Notes: generated from the sequence alone by a model not told the origin. A stretch of 64,000 bases of DNA from JAJYTL01 sp046705265 (GCA_046705265.1 JBJKQL010000103.1:20270-84269), one strand, 5' to 3'; numbered from the stretch's first letter, positions 27,396 through 36,868 are shown. A program made the numbers and translations.

Positions 27396-29126
27396 CTAAT
27401 GCGATTCACGCGGAATGCCGGCACCGCGGCAGCCAACCAGAAAGTCGAGATCGACGCCGCGATCGGCTTGCAGGACGTGATCGTAGTAAAGCCGCTGGTA
27501 GCCGCTTTCCATCGGCGGCGGCAGGGGCTTTCGCTTCGCCAGCCTGGCTTTGATTTCCGCGTCGGAGACGTCGAGATGAAGCTTCCGCGCCGGTACGTCG
27601 AGCGTGATCCGATCGCCGTACTCGACAATGCTAAGCGGTCCCCCGACGGCGGCTTCGGGCGCGACATGTAGGACCACGGTGCCATAGGCGGTGCCACTCA
27701 TGCGGGCATCCGAAATCCGCACCATGTCGTTGATGCCTTTCTTCAGGATCTTCGCCGGCAGCGTCATGTTGCCGACCTCGGGCATGCCGGGGTACCCGCG
27801 GGGCCCGCAGTTCTTAAGCACCATGACAGAGCTTTCGTCGATGTCGAGATTGGGATCGTCGATTCGAGCCTTGTAATCGTCGATGTCCTCGAAGACGACC
27901 GCACGTCCGGTATGCCGCATCAGCGACGGCGTCGCAGCCGAGGGTTTTAAGACCGCGCCGTTCGGGCACAGATTGCCGGAGAGCACGGCGATGCCGCCAG
28001 CTGCGGTCAGCGGCTGATCAAGCGAGCGGATCACATCCCCGCTTTCGTTTCGCGCCTGGGCGATGTTCTCGATCATCGTGCGGCCACTCACCGTCATCAC
28101 ATCCCTGTGCAGAAAGCCTCTCTCGACCATCGCTCGCATCACCGCCGGCAAGCCGCCGGCGTAGTAGAAATCCTCCATCAGGAAGCGGCCCGACGGCATG
28201 AGATCGACGATGGTTGGCACGTTGTGGCCGAGCCGGTCCCAATCTTCGAGGCTGAGATCGACGCCGATCCGCCCGGCGATCGCAAGCAGATGCAGGACGG
28301 CGTTGGTCGAACCGCCGATCGCGCCATTGACCCGGATCGCATTTTCGAACGCTTGCCGGGTCAGGATCTTGGACAACTTCACGTCTTCCTTGACCAATTC
28401 GACCGCCCTTCGCCCCGCCATATGCGCAAGCGTGTAGCGCCTGGCGTCCACCGCCGGAATCGCGGCGTTGCCGGGGAGCGCGATACCAAGCGCCTCGACC
28501 ATGCAGGCCATGGTCGAGGCGGTGCCCATGGTCATGCAGTGGCCAGCGCTCCGTGACATACAGGCTTCGGCCTCCGCCAGATCGTCAAGATTCATTTCAC
28601 CGGTCTTTAGCATTTCACTGAAGCGCCAGACCTCGGTGCCCGAGCCGATGTTGCGGCCCCGGTAGCGGCCGTTCAGCATCGGGCCGCCCGAGACGACGAT
28701 TGTCGGCACGTCGCAGCTCGCGGCGCCCATGACGAGAGAGGGCGTGGTCTTATCGCAGCCAACCAGAAGCACCACGCCGTCGATCGGATTACCGCGGATG
28801 CTCTCTTCCACGTCCATGCTGGCAAGATTGCGAAAGAGCATTGCCGTCGGCCGCAGATTAGTTTCCCCCAAGGACATGACCGGGAATTCAACCGGAAATC
28901 CGCCCGCCTCGAAGACGCCACGCTTGACCCGCTCGGCGATGGTGCGGAAATGCGCGTTGCAGGGCGTTAGTTCGGACCAAGTATTGCAGATGCCGATGAC
29001 CGGGCGGCCGTCGAAGAGATGGCGGGGCAAGCCCTGGTTCTGCATCCATGACCGATGCGCGAAACCATCGCGGTCCTGAAGGCCGAACCAGGCGGCGGAG
29101 CGGAATTTGGGCTTTGACGACGACAT
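27396..29126 (-). CDS. IlvD/Edd family dehydratase (second copy), sugar-acid type
   Basis: A 576-residue Fe-S dehydratase. Cluster cysteines lie in SELTPCNAHF, LLVGCDKTTPS and SAGHCMTMGTAST. The start MSSSKPKFRSAAWFGLQDRDGF and the end SGYQRLYYDHVLQADRGVDLDFLVGC are typical for L-arabinonate and related sugar-acid dehydratases rather than IlvD. ATG at 29126 has GGAGGA upstream; the frame remains open for another 116 codons which have no family support. It is divergent from the DenD-like gene with a 124-bp shared promoter region. The C-terminal third (VRISDARMSGTAYGTVVLHV) is nearly identical to that of the first copy, but the N termini differ. Confidence 0.87.
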   Translation of the reverse strand: MSSSKPKFRSAAWFGLQDRDGFAHRSWMQNQGLPRHLFDGRPVIGICNTWSELTPCNAHFRTIAERVKRGVFEAGGFPVEFPVMSLGETNLRPTAMLFRNLASMDVEESIRGNPIDGVVLLVGCDKTTPSLVMGAASCDVPTIVVSGGPMLNGRYRGRNIGSGTEVWRFSEMLKTGEMNLDDLAEAEACMSRSAGHCMTMGTASTMACMVEALGIALPGNAAIPAVDARRYTLAHMAGRRAVELVKEDVKLSKILTRQAFENAIRVNGAIGGSTNAVLHLLAIAGRIGVDLSLEDWDRLGHNVPTIVDLMPSGRFLMEDFYYAGGLPAVMRAMVERGFLHRDVMTVSGRTMIENIAQARNESGDVIRSLDQPLTAAGGIAVLSGNLCPNGAVLKPSAATPSLMRHTGRAVVFEDIDDYKARIDDPNLDIDESSVMVLKNCGPRGYPGMPEVGNMTLPAKILKKGINDMVRISDARMSGTAYGTVVLHVAPEAAVGGPLSIVEYGDRITLDVPARKLHLDVSDAEIKARLAKRKPLPPPMESGYQRLYYDHVLQADRGVDLDFLVGCRGAGIPRESH

Positions 29127-29250
29127 GGGGTTGATCCTCCACTGATTTCTTCTTCGGCCGCGTGGCCATGCGATTGACGCTCTCCGCATATTCCTGCACC
29201 TTTCGGGCTTGCCGGTAAAGCCCAGCCCGGTAGGCATGGGGAGAAAACGC

Positions 29251-30228
29251 ATGAAGGTGGTGATCACGGGCGGCGCCGGATTCATCGGGCGCCGATTGGC
29301 GAAAAGCCTTTTGGCGCGGGGAGCCTTGACGAGTCCGTCCGGCGCGCAAGAGTCAATCGATGACATGCTGCTTTTCGACGTGACCGAAGGTGCGGCGTTC
29401 GACGACACCCGAGTGACGCGGATTGCTGGCGACATTGCCGACAAATCCACGGTGGCACGATTGATCGACCGCAAGGATATCGCGGTGTTCCATCTCGCCT
29501 CCGTGGTGAGCGGCGGCGGCGAGCAGGACTTCGATCTCGCGCTTTCGGTTAATCTTCACGGCGGGTTTCACGTTCTCGATGCCTGTCGCGCGCTTGGCTC
29601 GAAGCCGCGCCTCGTCTTCGCGAGCTCGGTCGCGGTCTTCGGTGGGCCCGCCATGCCGGCCGCCGTCGGCGATACCACCAAACAAGTGCCGCAGACGACC
29701 TATGGCATGACCAAGGCCGTGCTCGAACTCCTCATCAACGATTATACGCGGAAGGATTTTCTCGACGGCCGCAGCGCGCGGCTTCCCACCGTGATCATCC
29801 GGCCGGGAAAGCCCAACAAGGCGGCATCGAGTTTCGCAAGCGGTCTTTTCCGTGAACCGCTGAGTGGCGTCGACTGCGATGTTCCGGTCGCCGCCGCCAC
29901 CATGATGCCGGTCCTCGGCTATCGCACGGTGGTGGAGAATCTCATACGCCTGTATGAAGTCGATGGCGCACGACTCGGCCCTGATCGGGCGGTCAGCTTG
30001 CCGAGCCTCGATGTCAGCGTCGACGAGATGATTCAAAGCTTGCAGCGCGTCGCCGGCGACCGGCAACTTGGCACCGTTCGCATCGTGCCCGACCGCTTTA
30101 TCGAAGCCATAGTTGCGACCTGGCCGCAGCGAACCTTTTCCGACCGTGGGCGGGAAATCGGGCTGGTTTGCGATGTCGGCCTCGACGCGATCGTCCGGGC
30201 CTATATCGAAGATTATCTGCCGCGCTGA
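29251..30228 (+). CDS. NAD-dependent epimerase/dehydratase family protein, DenD-like
   Basis: A 325-residue extended SDR. MKVVITGGAGFIGRRLA is the Rossmann start, VFASSVAVFGG carries the Ser, and TTYGMTKAVLELL the Tyr-x3-Lys. The motif VIIRPGKPNKAASSFASGLFREPLSG is characteristic of the D-erythronate dehydrogenase (DenD) group, which oxidises C2 of a four-carbon sugar acid with NAD. ATG at 29251 is preferred over 29236 because GGGGAG lies nine bases before it and the Rossmann strand starts at once. It is divergent from the sugar-acid dehydratase, which supports a role in aldonate catabolism. The assignment to erythronate is by similarity only. Confidence 0.8.
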   Translation: MKVVITGGAGFIGRRLAKSLLARGALTSPSGAQESIDDMLLFDVTEGAAFDDTRVTRIAGDIADKSTVARLIDRKDIAVFHLASVVSGGGEQDFDLALSVNLHGGFHVLDACRALGSKPRLVFASSVAVFGGPAMPAAVGDTTKQVPQTTYGMTKAVLELLINDYTRKDFLDGRSARLPTVIIRPGKPNKAASSFASGLFREPLSGVDCDVPVAAATMMPVLGYRTVVENLIRLYEVDGARLGPDRAVSLPSLDVSVDEMIQSLQRVAGDRQLGTVRIVPDRFIEAIVATWPQRTFSDRGREIGLVCDVGLDAIVRAYIEDYLPR

Positions 30229-30265
30229 TTGGTAGCCGGGTCAGCGTGTGCCGGCGCGGTCTGCC

Positions 30266-30970
30266 TCAGATCATGGCGTTGAGCCAGGCGATGTCACCTT
30301 GGACTCGTTTTTCCTCGTACATGGCGCGATCCGCGCGGCGCAGGAGATCCGCAGGCTCGGTCTCGGGGCCATAGGCCGCGATACCGAAACTGGCGCGCAG
30401 ATGCAGCGCCAAACCGCCGCTGATGAATGGCGTTTCATTCAGTATCCGCTGAATCTGGCGTGCGCGGGTCGCGCCCTGGGCGGGCGTAACGCGCGTCAGC
30501 AGCAGCGCGAACTCATCGCCATGCAGACGGGCCGCAAAGTCGGAGAGCCGTAAATTCTGGTCAAAAAGCTGCGCGATGTGGCGCAACGCTTGGTCACCGA
30601 AGTCGTGACCATAGTTGTCATTGATGCTTTTGAAGTCATTGACGTCGACATAGGCCATGACACCGGTCTCGCCGTGTCGACTCGCGGCCGCCAAGGTGCG
30701 GCGAAGAAACTCATGAAAACCGCGGCGGTTCGGTAGATTGGTGAGTTCATCGGTGAGCGAGAGCCGCTCGAGCTGGGTGATGCGCTCCTGCTGTTCAGTC
30801 AGTTGTTGCTCGGCATTGGCGGCGAAAGCGAGAATCTTCTCGATCATCTCAAGCCGATCGGCGTCGAGGGGGGTTGTCTGAACGCTGCGCAAAAGTCGAT
30901 TCGCCATATCGCCGACAAATGGATTGAGCTCGGGTGTAAGCTCATATGCGATGGCCAATGGTGAACTCAT
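30266..30970 (-). CDS. GGDEF-domain protein (probable diguanylate cyclase)
   Basis: A 234-residue soluble protein with about 65 helical N-terminal residues and a GGDEF domain (from about residue 68). The domain has LTDELTNLPNRRGFHEFL, DVNDFKSINDNYGHDFGDQAL, and the active-site loop reading LHGDEFALLL. The first Gly of GGDEF is His; the catalytic Asp-Glu pair is kept, and variation at the first position is tolerated in active enzymes. No RxxD inhibitory site five residues before the loop is seen. No sensor domain is recognisable in the N terminus. AAGGAGG lies five bases before the ATG. Confidence 0.85.
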   Translation of the reverse strand: MSSPLAIAYELTPELNPFVGDMANRLLRSVQTTPLDADRLEMIEKILAFAANAEQQLTEQQERITQLERLSLTDELTNLPNRRGFHEFLRRTLAAASRHGETGVMAYVDVNDFKSINDNYGHDFGDQALRHIAQLFDQNLRLSDFAARLHGDEFALLLTRVTPAQGATRARQIQRILNETPFISGGLALHLRASFGIAAYGPETEPADLLRRADRAMYEEKRVQGDIAWLNAMI

Positions 30971-31293
30971 TGCAGCCTCCTTGCCTCGAGATGCCGGATC
31001 TGGTCGATCCGGCCTTCACCTCTCGCAAAAGCCCGATAGCGCTGGATGGCGCGCTCGATGCCTCCGCTGCAAGGGCAGTGCAATGGGCATGCCAGAGGAT
31101 CGCTCTGCATTGGAATAAAGCATTTTCAATGGGTTCGTCGCGGCTTCCCTAACGCCGTCAGGAAATTTATTCCCCACATCCGAAGGTGCCGGCGTTTTTT
31201 GCCGATCAATATCGCCCCCCGCCACGCGACCGACCGCCCCCTCCGAGGCCGCAATTTCAATAAGGTCTAAGTGGTGGCGGTTGGGTCGACGCA
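30971..31293. other. Non-coding interval upstream of the GGDEF gene
   Basis: The interval lies between the stop of the 2-hydroxyacid dehydrogenase and the start of the GGDEF gene, both on the minus strand. The GGDEF ribosome site AAGGAGG is at its left edge. No frame of convincing length, no tRNA and no clear hairpin with a T run was seen. Its right part is locally AT-rich (around 31110-31170), compatible with a promoter for the GGDEF gene, but no good -35/-10 pair was identified. Confidence 0.5.
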
Positions 31294-32256
31294 TCAGGTC
31301 AATGCGTTCGGCGGCGGTCTGCCGGCAAAGACCGCGTCGAGGTTATCGAGGGCACAGAATCCCATGGCATCGCGGGTTTCGAGCGTGGCGCTGCCGAGAT
31401 GGGGCAGAAGGAAGGCATTATCAAGCTTGCGATAGGCAGGCTCGATCGCCGGCTCGCCGGCAAAGACGTCGAGGCCAGCGGCGAAGACGCGGCCTGAGCG
31501 AAGTGCCGTGATCAGCGCTTGGTCATCAACCAGGTCTCCGCGGGCGGTATTAACGACGACCGCGTTCTCGGGCAGAAGGTTGATACGCTCGGCGTTAAGA
31601 AACCGCCGCGTTTCCGGGGTCGAGGGGCAGTTCAGAGAAAAGAACTGGCTGACGCGAAGAAGCGCGTCTGGATCCCTGTGGTAGATCGCGTCCTGCTCTA
31701 GATCGGGACGGAGGCGTTCACGGTTGTGATAATGGATTTCCATGCGGAAACCGCGAGCGCGCGCGGCAAGCGCCCGGCCGATGCGGCCAAGCCCGAGAAT
31801 GCCAAGCGGTTTGCCGGAGAGCTGACGGCCGAGGAGCATCGTCGTATACCATTTGTCCCAGCGGTCTTCGGTGACAGTGAATAGGCCTTCGCGGGCCCGC
31901 CTTGCCGCGGCAAGAAGGAGCAGCATAGCGATCTCCGCTGTCGCGTCGGTGAGGACGTCGGGCGTGTTTGTCACCACGATACCGCGCGCCTTCGCGGCTT
32001 CGACCGAGATGTGTTCGTAGCCGACCGAGAATGTGGCGATGACGCGGATGCTTTTCGGCAACGAGGCGATCATCGCCTCGGTCATCTTCTCACTGGAGCA
32101 GATCAAGAGTCCGTCGCAACCCTCCGCGAGGGCCGGCAGGTCGGTACCATAGATCCGGTCGTCTGCGTTCAGCCGGGCTTCGTAGCCGCGGATTGCGCGG
32201 GCTTCCACGGCTGGTGGCATACGGCGGGTCACGAGGATGGTCGGCTTTTTTGTCAT
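31294..32256 (-). CDS. D-2-hydroxyacid dehydrogenase (glyoxylate/hydroxypyruvate reductase type)
   Basis: A 320-residue NAD(P)-dependent D-2-hydroxyacid dehydrogenase. It has GVGYEHISVEAAKARGI-like catalytic-domain sequence (FSVGYEHISVEAAKARGIVVTNT), the Rossmann motif GILGLGRIGRALAARARGF, and the catalytic Arg in VVVNTARGDLVDD. The Glu is in GLDVFAGEP and the His in LLPHLGSAT. The family includes glyoxylate reductase (GyaR) and glycerate dehydrogenase. It would interconvert glyoxylate/glycolate or hydroxypyruvate/glycerate, which suits the sugar-acid genes to its left. Confidence 0.88.
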   Translation of the reverse strand: MTKKPTILVTRRMPPAVEARAIRGYEARLNADDRIYGTDLPALAEGCDGLLICSSEKMTEAMIASLPKSIRVIATFSVGYEHISVEAAKARGIVVTNTPDVLTDATAEIAMLLLLAAARRAREGLFTVTEDRWDKWYTTMLLGRQLSGKPLGILGLGRIGRALAARARGFRMEIHYHNRERLRPDLEQDAIYHRDPDALLRVSQFFSLNCPSTPETRRFLNAERINLLPENAVVVNTARGDLVDDQALITALRSGRVFAAGLDVFAGEPAIEPAYRKLDNAFLLPHLGSATLETRDAMGFCALDNLDAVFAGRPPPNALT

Positions 32257-32438
32257 GATGGCGTCACCTGATTATTCCGATTGGCGGAGCCGGGCCGGCG
32301 CGAGACGTCGCATGTGGGAGAATCAGAGATAGAGAAAGCGGCGAGGCAATGCAACCGGTCTGCCTAAGCGTCCGGGCGGCCGTTAATAGCCGCAACTTCG
32401 GTCTGCGGCCGCGTCAGGGCTTGGGTTAAGATAATCGG

Positions 32439-33305
32439 ATGTCACGTTGCCCGAATTTCCGCCTGGCTGTTGGCGCCGTAATTATCGTCGTGCCGTGGTT
32501 AACCGGCGTGACGGCTTCGGCTTCACCGCTCGCGGCGGCATCCCGGCCGCCATCGGTCTTGGAGGCGCCGCAGCTCGTCTCCTACCGGGCAAACTACGAT
32601 CTCACGTTGGTGCGAGCGGATCCCGGAGGTTCGGTCGTGGCCGGCGACGGCGCGCTCCGCATCGTATTCGAGAATGTCTGCCAAGGCTACACTTTGACCC
32701 AGCAGCTTCACACGCGAACCGCAGGCGAGGATGGCAATGTGGTGGACAGCGACTTCACCTCCACCTCGTTCGAATCCATTGATGGCAGGCGGCTACAGTT
32801 CAATATCCATGACCGGGTCAATGGCATTCTGGTTGAATCCTATAACGGAGTCGCTCATATCCCGGAACTCGGTGGCACTGGCAGGGCGACGTTCAACGAG
32901 CCAAAACGCACGCCGCTCGGCCTGCCTGCGGGGACCGTTTTTCCGACGATGCAGCTTCGCCGTCTGCTATGGGCCGCCGCGGCAGGGAAGGATTTTGTTT
33001 CGGTGCCGATCTTCGATGGCTCAGGAAAAAGCGGCTTATCGCAGACCGGCAGCTTTATCGGCAAGCGTTCGCCAGCGGCGGGCGCAGGCTTTCCGGCCGG
33101 TCTCAGGGGTGTCGCCTCATGGCCCGTCAGGATGGCCTATTTCACGGTCGGCACGAAGACGATGCGTCCGGACTACGAAATTGGCTTCCGGCTTTTTGCG
33201 AACGGAGTGAGCACCAACCTGGTGCTTGATTTTGGCAGCTTCACCTTCGACGGCACGCTCGCTCATTTTAGTATTCTGCCGCCGTTCCCCTGTCATCACC
33301 GATGA
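32439..33305 (+). CDS. eipB: Periplasmic cell-envelope integrity protein EipB-like (DUF1849)
   Basis: A 288-residue exported protein. The N terminus (LAVGAVIIVVPWLTGVTASAS) is a signal peptide. The mature part is a beta-spiral-like DUF1849 domain: APQLVSYRANYDLTLVRA, GALRIVFENVCQGYTLTQQL, a TSFESIDGRRLQFN strand, and ETFG-like KTMRPDYEIGFRLFANGVSTNLVLDFGSFTFDGTL. Two cysteines remain, one in NVCQGY and one at the C terminus (FPCHHR). In Brucella EipB the equivalent pair forms a disulfide needed for stability. EipB supports envelope integrity in alphaproteobacteria. It stands alone, convergent with the ROK kinase. Confidence 0.85.
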   Translation: MSRCPNFRLAVGAVIIVVPWLTGVTASASPLAAASRPPSVLEAPQLVSYRANYDLTLVRADPGGSVVAGDGALRIVFENVCQGYTLTQQLHTRTAGEDGNVVDSDFTSTSFESIDGRRLQFNIHDRVNGILVESYNGVAHIPELGGTGRATFNEPKRTPLGLPAGTVFPTMQLRRLLWAAAAGKDFVSVPIFDGSGKSGLSQTGSFIGKRSPAAGAGFPAGLRGVASWPVRMAYFTVGTKTMRPDYEIGFRLFANGVSTNLVLDFGSFTFDGTLAHFSILPPFPCHHR

Positions 33306-33347
33306 GGCCCGGCCGCGGTTTCCGCCCGATCGACGTGCGAAATCGCT

Positions 33348-34274
33348 TCAACTCCGCGCTGGCGCCGGCCATAACCAGGCGGCGCCCCGAACCCCGGAGT
33401 CATCGCCAAAGTGAGCGGGTACGAAGCGGGTTACGATCGCATCGGAAAAGGCATAGGCGCCCCACAGCTTCGGCACATGATTATAAAGTCGACTGAGATT
33501 GGAGAGGCCGCCTCCCACGACCACGACATTAGGATCGACGACGTTCAAGATCGTAGCCAGAGCCTTGGCGAGGCGTCGCTCGTAGCGCCCAAGACTGGCT
33601 TCGGCATGCCTGTCGCCGGCTTCGGCGCGGGCAGCAATTTCCGCCGGCTTAAGATGATCGCCTGATTCTTCGCCACGCGGATCGTGAACCGCGTGGTCGG
33701 CGGCGAGGCCTGGGCCCGATAAAAAGCTTTCAATGCAGCCCCGTTTCCCGCAATAGCAGGCAGGACCCGGCCGCTCGTCGGCGTCGGGCCAGGGCAGAGG
33801 GTTGTGGCCCCATTCGCCAGCAATGGCATTGGCGCCGGGCATAACCTCGCCGTGACAGACGATGCCGCCGCCGACGCCCGTGCCAAGAATGACACCGAAA
33901 ACGGATGTAGCGCCTTGCGCGGCTCCGTCGGTTGCTTCCGAGAGCGCAAAGCAGTTCGCGTCATTGGCGATCCGCACCGGCCGGCCGAGCGCAGCTTCAA
34001 GGTCGCGGTCAAGGGGCATGCCGATCAGCCATGTCGAATTAGCGTTCTTGACGAGGCCGGTTGACGGCGACATAACGCCTGGAATTCCGATCCCGACGGT
34101 GCCAGGGCGGCCGAGGCGAGCTTCGGCCTCGGCCACCAAGCCGGTCACCGCACGGATGGTGGCCGCATAATCGCCAGCCGGGGTTTGAACGCGGAACCTC
34201 AGCCGTTCCGCGCCGCCCTGATCGAGGGCGATCGCCGCGATCTTGCTGCCGCCAAGATCGATGCCGATCCGCAT
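33348..34274 (-). CDS. ROK-family sugar kinase
   Basis: A 308-residue ROK kinase. The ATP phosphate motif MRIGIDLGGSKIAAIALD starts the protein. The substrate region has IANDANCFALSEA and GVILGTGVGGGIV, followed by GEWGHNPLPWPD and the zinc motif CYCGKRGCIESF (three Cys plus the His in GEWGH). These are signatures of bacterial fructokinase and N-acetylglucosamine or glucose kinases. A frame-open upstream extension of 32 codons is discarded because ATG at 34274 begins the phosphate motif. No transporter or regulator is adjacent, so the sugar cannot be named. Confidence 0.88.
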   Translation of the reverse strand: MRIGIDLGGSKIAAIALDQGGAERLRFRVQTPAGDYAATIRAVTGLVAEAEARLGRPGTVGIGIPGVMSPSTGLVKNANSTWLIGMPLDRDLEAALGRPVRIANDANCFALSEATDGAAQGATSVFGVILGTGVGGGIVCHGEVMPGANAIAGEWGHNPLPWPDADERPGPACYCGKRGCIESFLSGPGLAADHAVHDPRGEESGDHLKPAEIAARAEAGDRHAEASLGRYERRLAKALATILNVVDPNVVVVGGGLSNLSRLYNHVPKLWGAYAFSDAIVTRFVPAHFGDDSGVRGAAWLWPAPARS

Positions 34275-34458
34275 CGGTGGCTCAGAGTTCCACTGGCTGG
34301 CCTGGTCAGCGTTCACGAGAAGCCCCATCGCAACAAGATAACAAGGGCAAGGGCAGTGGGGGAGCCGCAATCGCCTTTTCTTCCTCGGTCAATCCGTCTT
34401 AAAATTCCATCTTAAGGTGCCCCTTCCGAGCGGCGCCATGGAGGCCGGAGGAACTTGC

Positions 34459-35355
34459 ATGCCGTTCGCCGAGGCCGAGGGAGCGAGGCTTTATTACGAA
34501 GAAGCGGGCAGCGGTTACCCGCTTGTCTTCGTGCACGAATTTGCCGGCGATTATCGCTGCTGGGAACAGCAAATGCGTGACTTCTCGCGCTCCTATCGCT
34601 GCATTGCCTTCAATGCGCGCGGCTATCCTCCGTCCGACGTGCCGGCGGATCCTTCGCTCTATGGCCAGGAGTTTGCGGCGGATGACATCGCGGCTGTGAT
34701 CCGCCATCTTGGCCTGCCGCGGGCTCATGTGGTCGGCTTAAGTCAAGGTGCATCGGCCGCGCTTCACTTCGGCATGCGCCATGCCGAACTTGTGAGCGCG
34801 CTGGTTCTCGCAGGATGCGGAAGCGGCGCCCCGAAAGCAGATCGCGAGCGCTTTCAGCGCGAATCGCGGGCGAAGGCCGATCAATTGGAAAACGAAGGCA
34901 TTGACAAGATTGCCGCCGATATGGCTCTCGCGCCAAACCGGGTGCAACTGCAGAACAAGGATCCGCGCGGCTTCACCGAGTTTGTCAAGCAATTGGCCGA
35001 ACACTCGAGCGCGGGATCGGCAATGACATTGCGCCGCTATCAGGCCATGCGGCCGTCTCTTTACGACCTCAGTCACGAAATCGCGGCGATTGCGAGTCCG
35101 ACTTTGATCCTCGTCGGCGACGAGGATGAGCCTTGTCTTGAGCCTAGCCTATTTCTTAAACGGACGATGGCATCTGCCGGCCTTTGGGTTTTTCCCAAGA
35201 CCGGCCATGCCATGAACCTCGAAGAGCCGGCGCTGTTCAATCAAGTGGTACGAAGCTTCCTCGCCGCGGTCGAACTCGGAAAGTGGATGCCGCGCGATCC
35301 GCGCTCGCGCGCAACGGCGATGTTTACTGCCGCCAAGGCGGAAAAGGCCGTTTGA
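34459..35355 (+). CDS. Alpha/beta-hydrolase
   Basis: A 298-residue alpha/beta-hydrolase fold enzyme. The oxyanion region is PLVFVHEFAGDYRCWEQQM, the nucleophile elbow VVGLSQGASAALHFG puts Ser near residue 97, the acid is likely in LILVGDEDEPCLE, and the His in PKTGHAMNLEEP. The sequence resembles 3-oxoadipate enol-lactonase and related esterases, but the substrate is not determined. CGGAGG lies seven bases before the ATG at 34459. It is convergent with the second amidase. Confidence 0.85.
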   Translation: MPFAEAEGARLYYEEAGSGYPLVFVHEFAGDYRCWEQQMRDFSRSYRCIAFNARGYPPSDVPADPSLYGQEFAADDIAAVIRHLGLPRAHVVGLSQGASAALHFGMRHAELVSALVLAGCGSGAPKADRERFQRESRAKADQLENEGIDKIAADMALAPNRVQLQNKDPRGFTEFVKQLAEHSSAGSAMTLRRYQAMRPSLYDLSHEIAAIASPTLILVGDEDEPCLEPSLFLKRTMASAGLWVFPKTGHAMNLEEPALFNQVVRSFLAAVELGKWMPRDPRSRATAMFTAAKAEKAV

Positions 35356-35374
35356 GATTCGACGTGGCCGAAAC

Positions 35375-36868
35375 CTAACTGATCGGCGGCCGACGGATGA
35401 TCCAGGGCCTCGTTGCTTCGAGTTGGGCGGCAAGGCGGAAGAGTGTTGCTTCGTCGCCAAAGCGCGCAGCGAATTGGACGCCGATCGGCAGGCCTTCCGC
35501 GTTCCAATAGAGCGGTACCGACATCGCCGGCTGGCCAGTAACGTTGAACAGCGGCGTGAAGGGCACAAAATCGAAAACCCGCTGCGACAGCTTTTCGATG
35601 CCGCCAAGAATATGAATGAAAATCCCGGCATTGAGCGTGACGATAAGCTTCTGCATTGCGGCCTCGATGCCCGTCGGTTGTAAGGCACCGATGGTAACCG
35701 GCGGCGAGCCCAATGTCGGCGTCAACATAACGTCATAGGTCTGGAAGAAGCGGCCGACGCCGCGCGCGATGCGATGCAGTTCGCGCACCGCGGTCGCTAG
35801 GCGCGGCGCGCTGTATTGCCGGCCAATAAGGCCGAGAAGACGGGTCGGAACTTCGAAATCGTCGGCTTTCGGTGGCCGGCCGACGCGCTTTACGCTTGCC
35901 ATCAATTCGGCCTCGGTTTCCGCCGCGACGACGAGCAGGAAGGCGGGGACCAGTACCTCGGCATCGATCTCTGGCCTTGCATCCTCGACATGATGGCCAA
36001 GCGATTCGCAGAGCTTGGCTGCATCCTCGGCGGCGGCGACGCAGTCAGGATGCACCGGTGCTGGAATTGGCGGCACTGTGGAAAAGGCGATGCGAAGGCG
36101 CCCCGACGAAGCGCCGATTTCGGTTTGGTAGGGGCGGCTTGGCGGAATTGCGGCATAGGGAGCGCCGACGTCGAGGCCCTGGGTTGCATCGAGCATGGCG
36201 GCACTATCCCGCACCGTCCGCGAGATTACGTGATCGGCGGTCGCGCCGTGCCAGTGCTCGCCGATTTCGGGACCCATTGGGTTGCGGGCGCGGGTAGGCT
36301 TCAACGAGAAGACGCCGCAGCACGAGGCGGGAATGCGAAGCGAGCCGCCGCCGTCGCTGCCATGGGCAAGTGGCACCATGTGGCTTGCGACGGCGGCGGC
36401 GGCGCCGCCGGACGAGCCGCCCGCCGTATGGCCGAGGTTCCAGGGGTTCAAAGTTGGGCCGTTCGCGACCGGCTCGGTAAACGGCACGAGGCCAAGTTCC
36501 GGGGTATTGGTCGTCCCAAGGATAATGGTTCCGGAGGCTTTGTAGCGCTTGACCAGCTCCGAGTCGTGGGTCGGCCGGTAACCCTGGAAGTAGCGGCTGC
36601 CGTTGGTCATCGGAACACCGGCCAAGGGCGTGTTCAAGTCCTTGAGGAGAAAGGGCACGCCTGCGAAAGGCCCGAATCCAAGCGGCTGGTCTGCCGCCGC
36701 CAGCGCGGCGTCGGCCAAGGAGGTTACGATGGCGTTGATTTTCGGATTAAGTGCCTCGATGCGTGCCAGCGCGGCTTCCACGACGTCTCGTGTCGAAACC
36801 TGCCTTTTTCTGATCAGCTCGGCCAGGCCGAGCCCATCATAGGCCGTGTACTCCGCAAATCCCCCCAT
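35375..36868 (-). CDS. Amidase (amidase signature family), second copy
   Basis: A 497-residue amidase-signature enzyme. Its triad blocks are PFLLKDLN (Lys), GHTAGGSSGGAAAAVA and GSDGGGSLRIPASCCGVFSLKPT. The C-terminal stretch GVQFAARFGDEATLFRLAAQLEA is nearly identical in layout to the amidase at 2980-4407, so the two are paralogues. ATG at 36868 has GGGAG six bases before it and begins MGGFAEYTAYDGLGLAELI; the nine codons before it are excluded. Substrate unknown; aliphatic or aryl amides or 6-aminohexanoate-type linkages are possible within the family. Confidence 0.88.
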   Translation of the reverse strand: MGGFAEYTAYDGLGLAELIRKRQVSTRDVVEAALARIEALNPKINAIVTSLADAALAAADQPLGFGPFAGVPFLLKDLNTPLAGVPMTNGSRYFQGYRPTHDSELVKRYKASGTIILGTTNTPELGLVPFTEPVANGPTLNPWNLGHTAGGSSGGAAAAVASHMVPLAHGSDGGGSLRIPASCCGVFSLKPTRARNPMGPEIGEHWHGATADHVISRTVRDSAAMLDATQGLDVGAPYAAIPPSRPYQTEIGASSGRLRIAFSTVPPIPAPVHPDCVAAAEDAAKLCESLGHHVEDARPEIDAEVLVPAFLLVVAAETEAELMASVKRVGRPPKADDFEVPTRLLGLIGRQYSAPRLATAVRELHRIARGVGRFFQTYDVMLTPTLGSPPVTIGALQPTGIEAAMQKLIVTLNAGIFIHILGGIEKLSQRVFDFVPFTPLFNVTGQPAMSVPLYWNAEGLPIGVQFAARFGDEATLFRLAAQLEATRPWIIRRPPIS

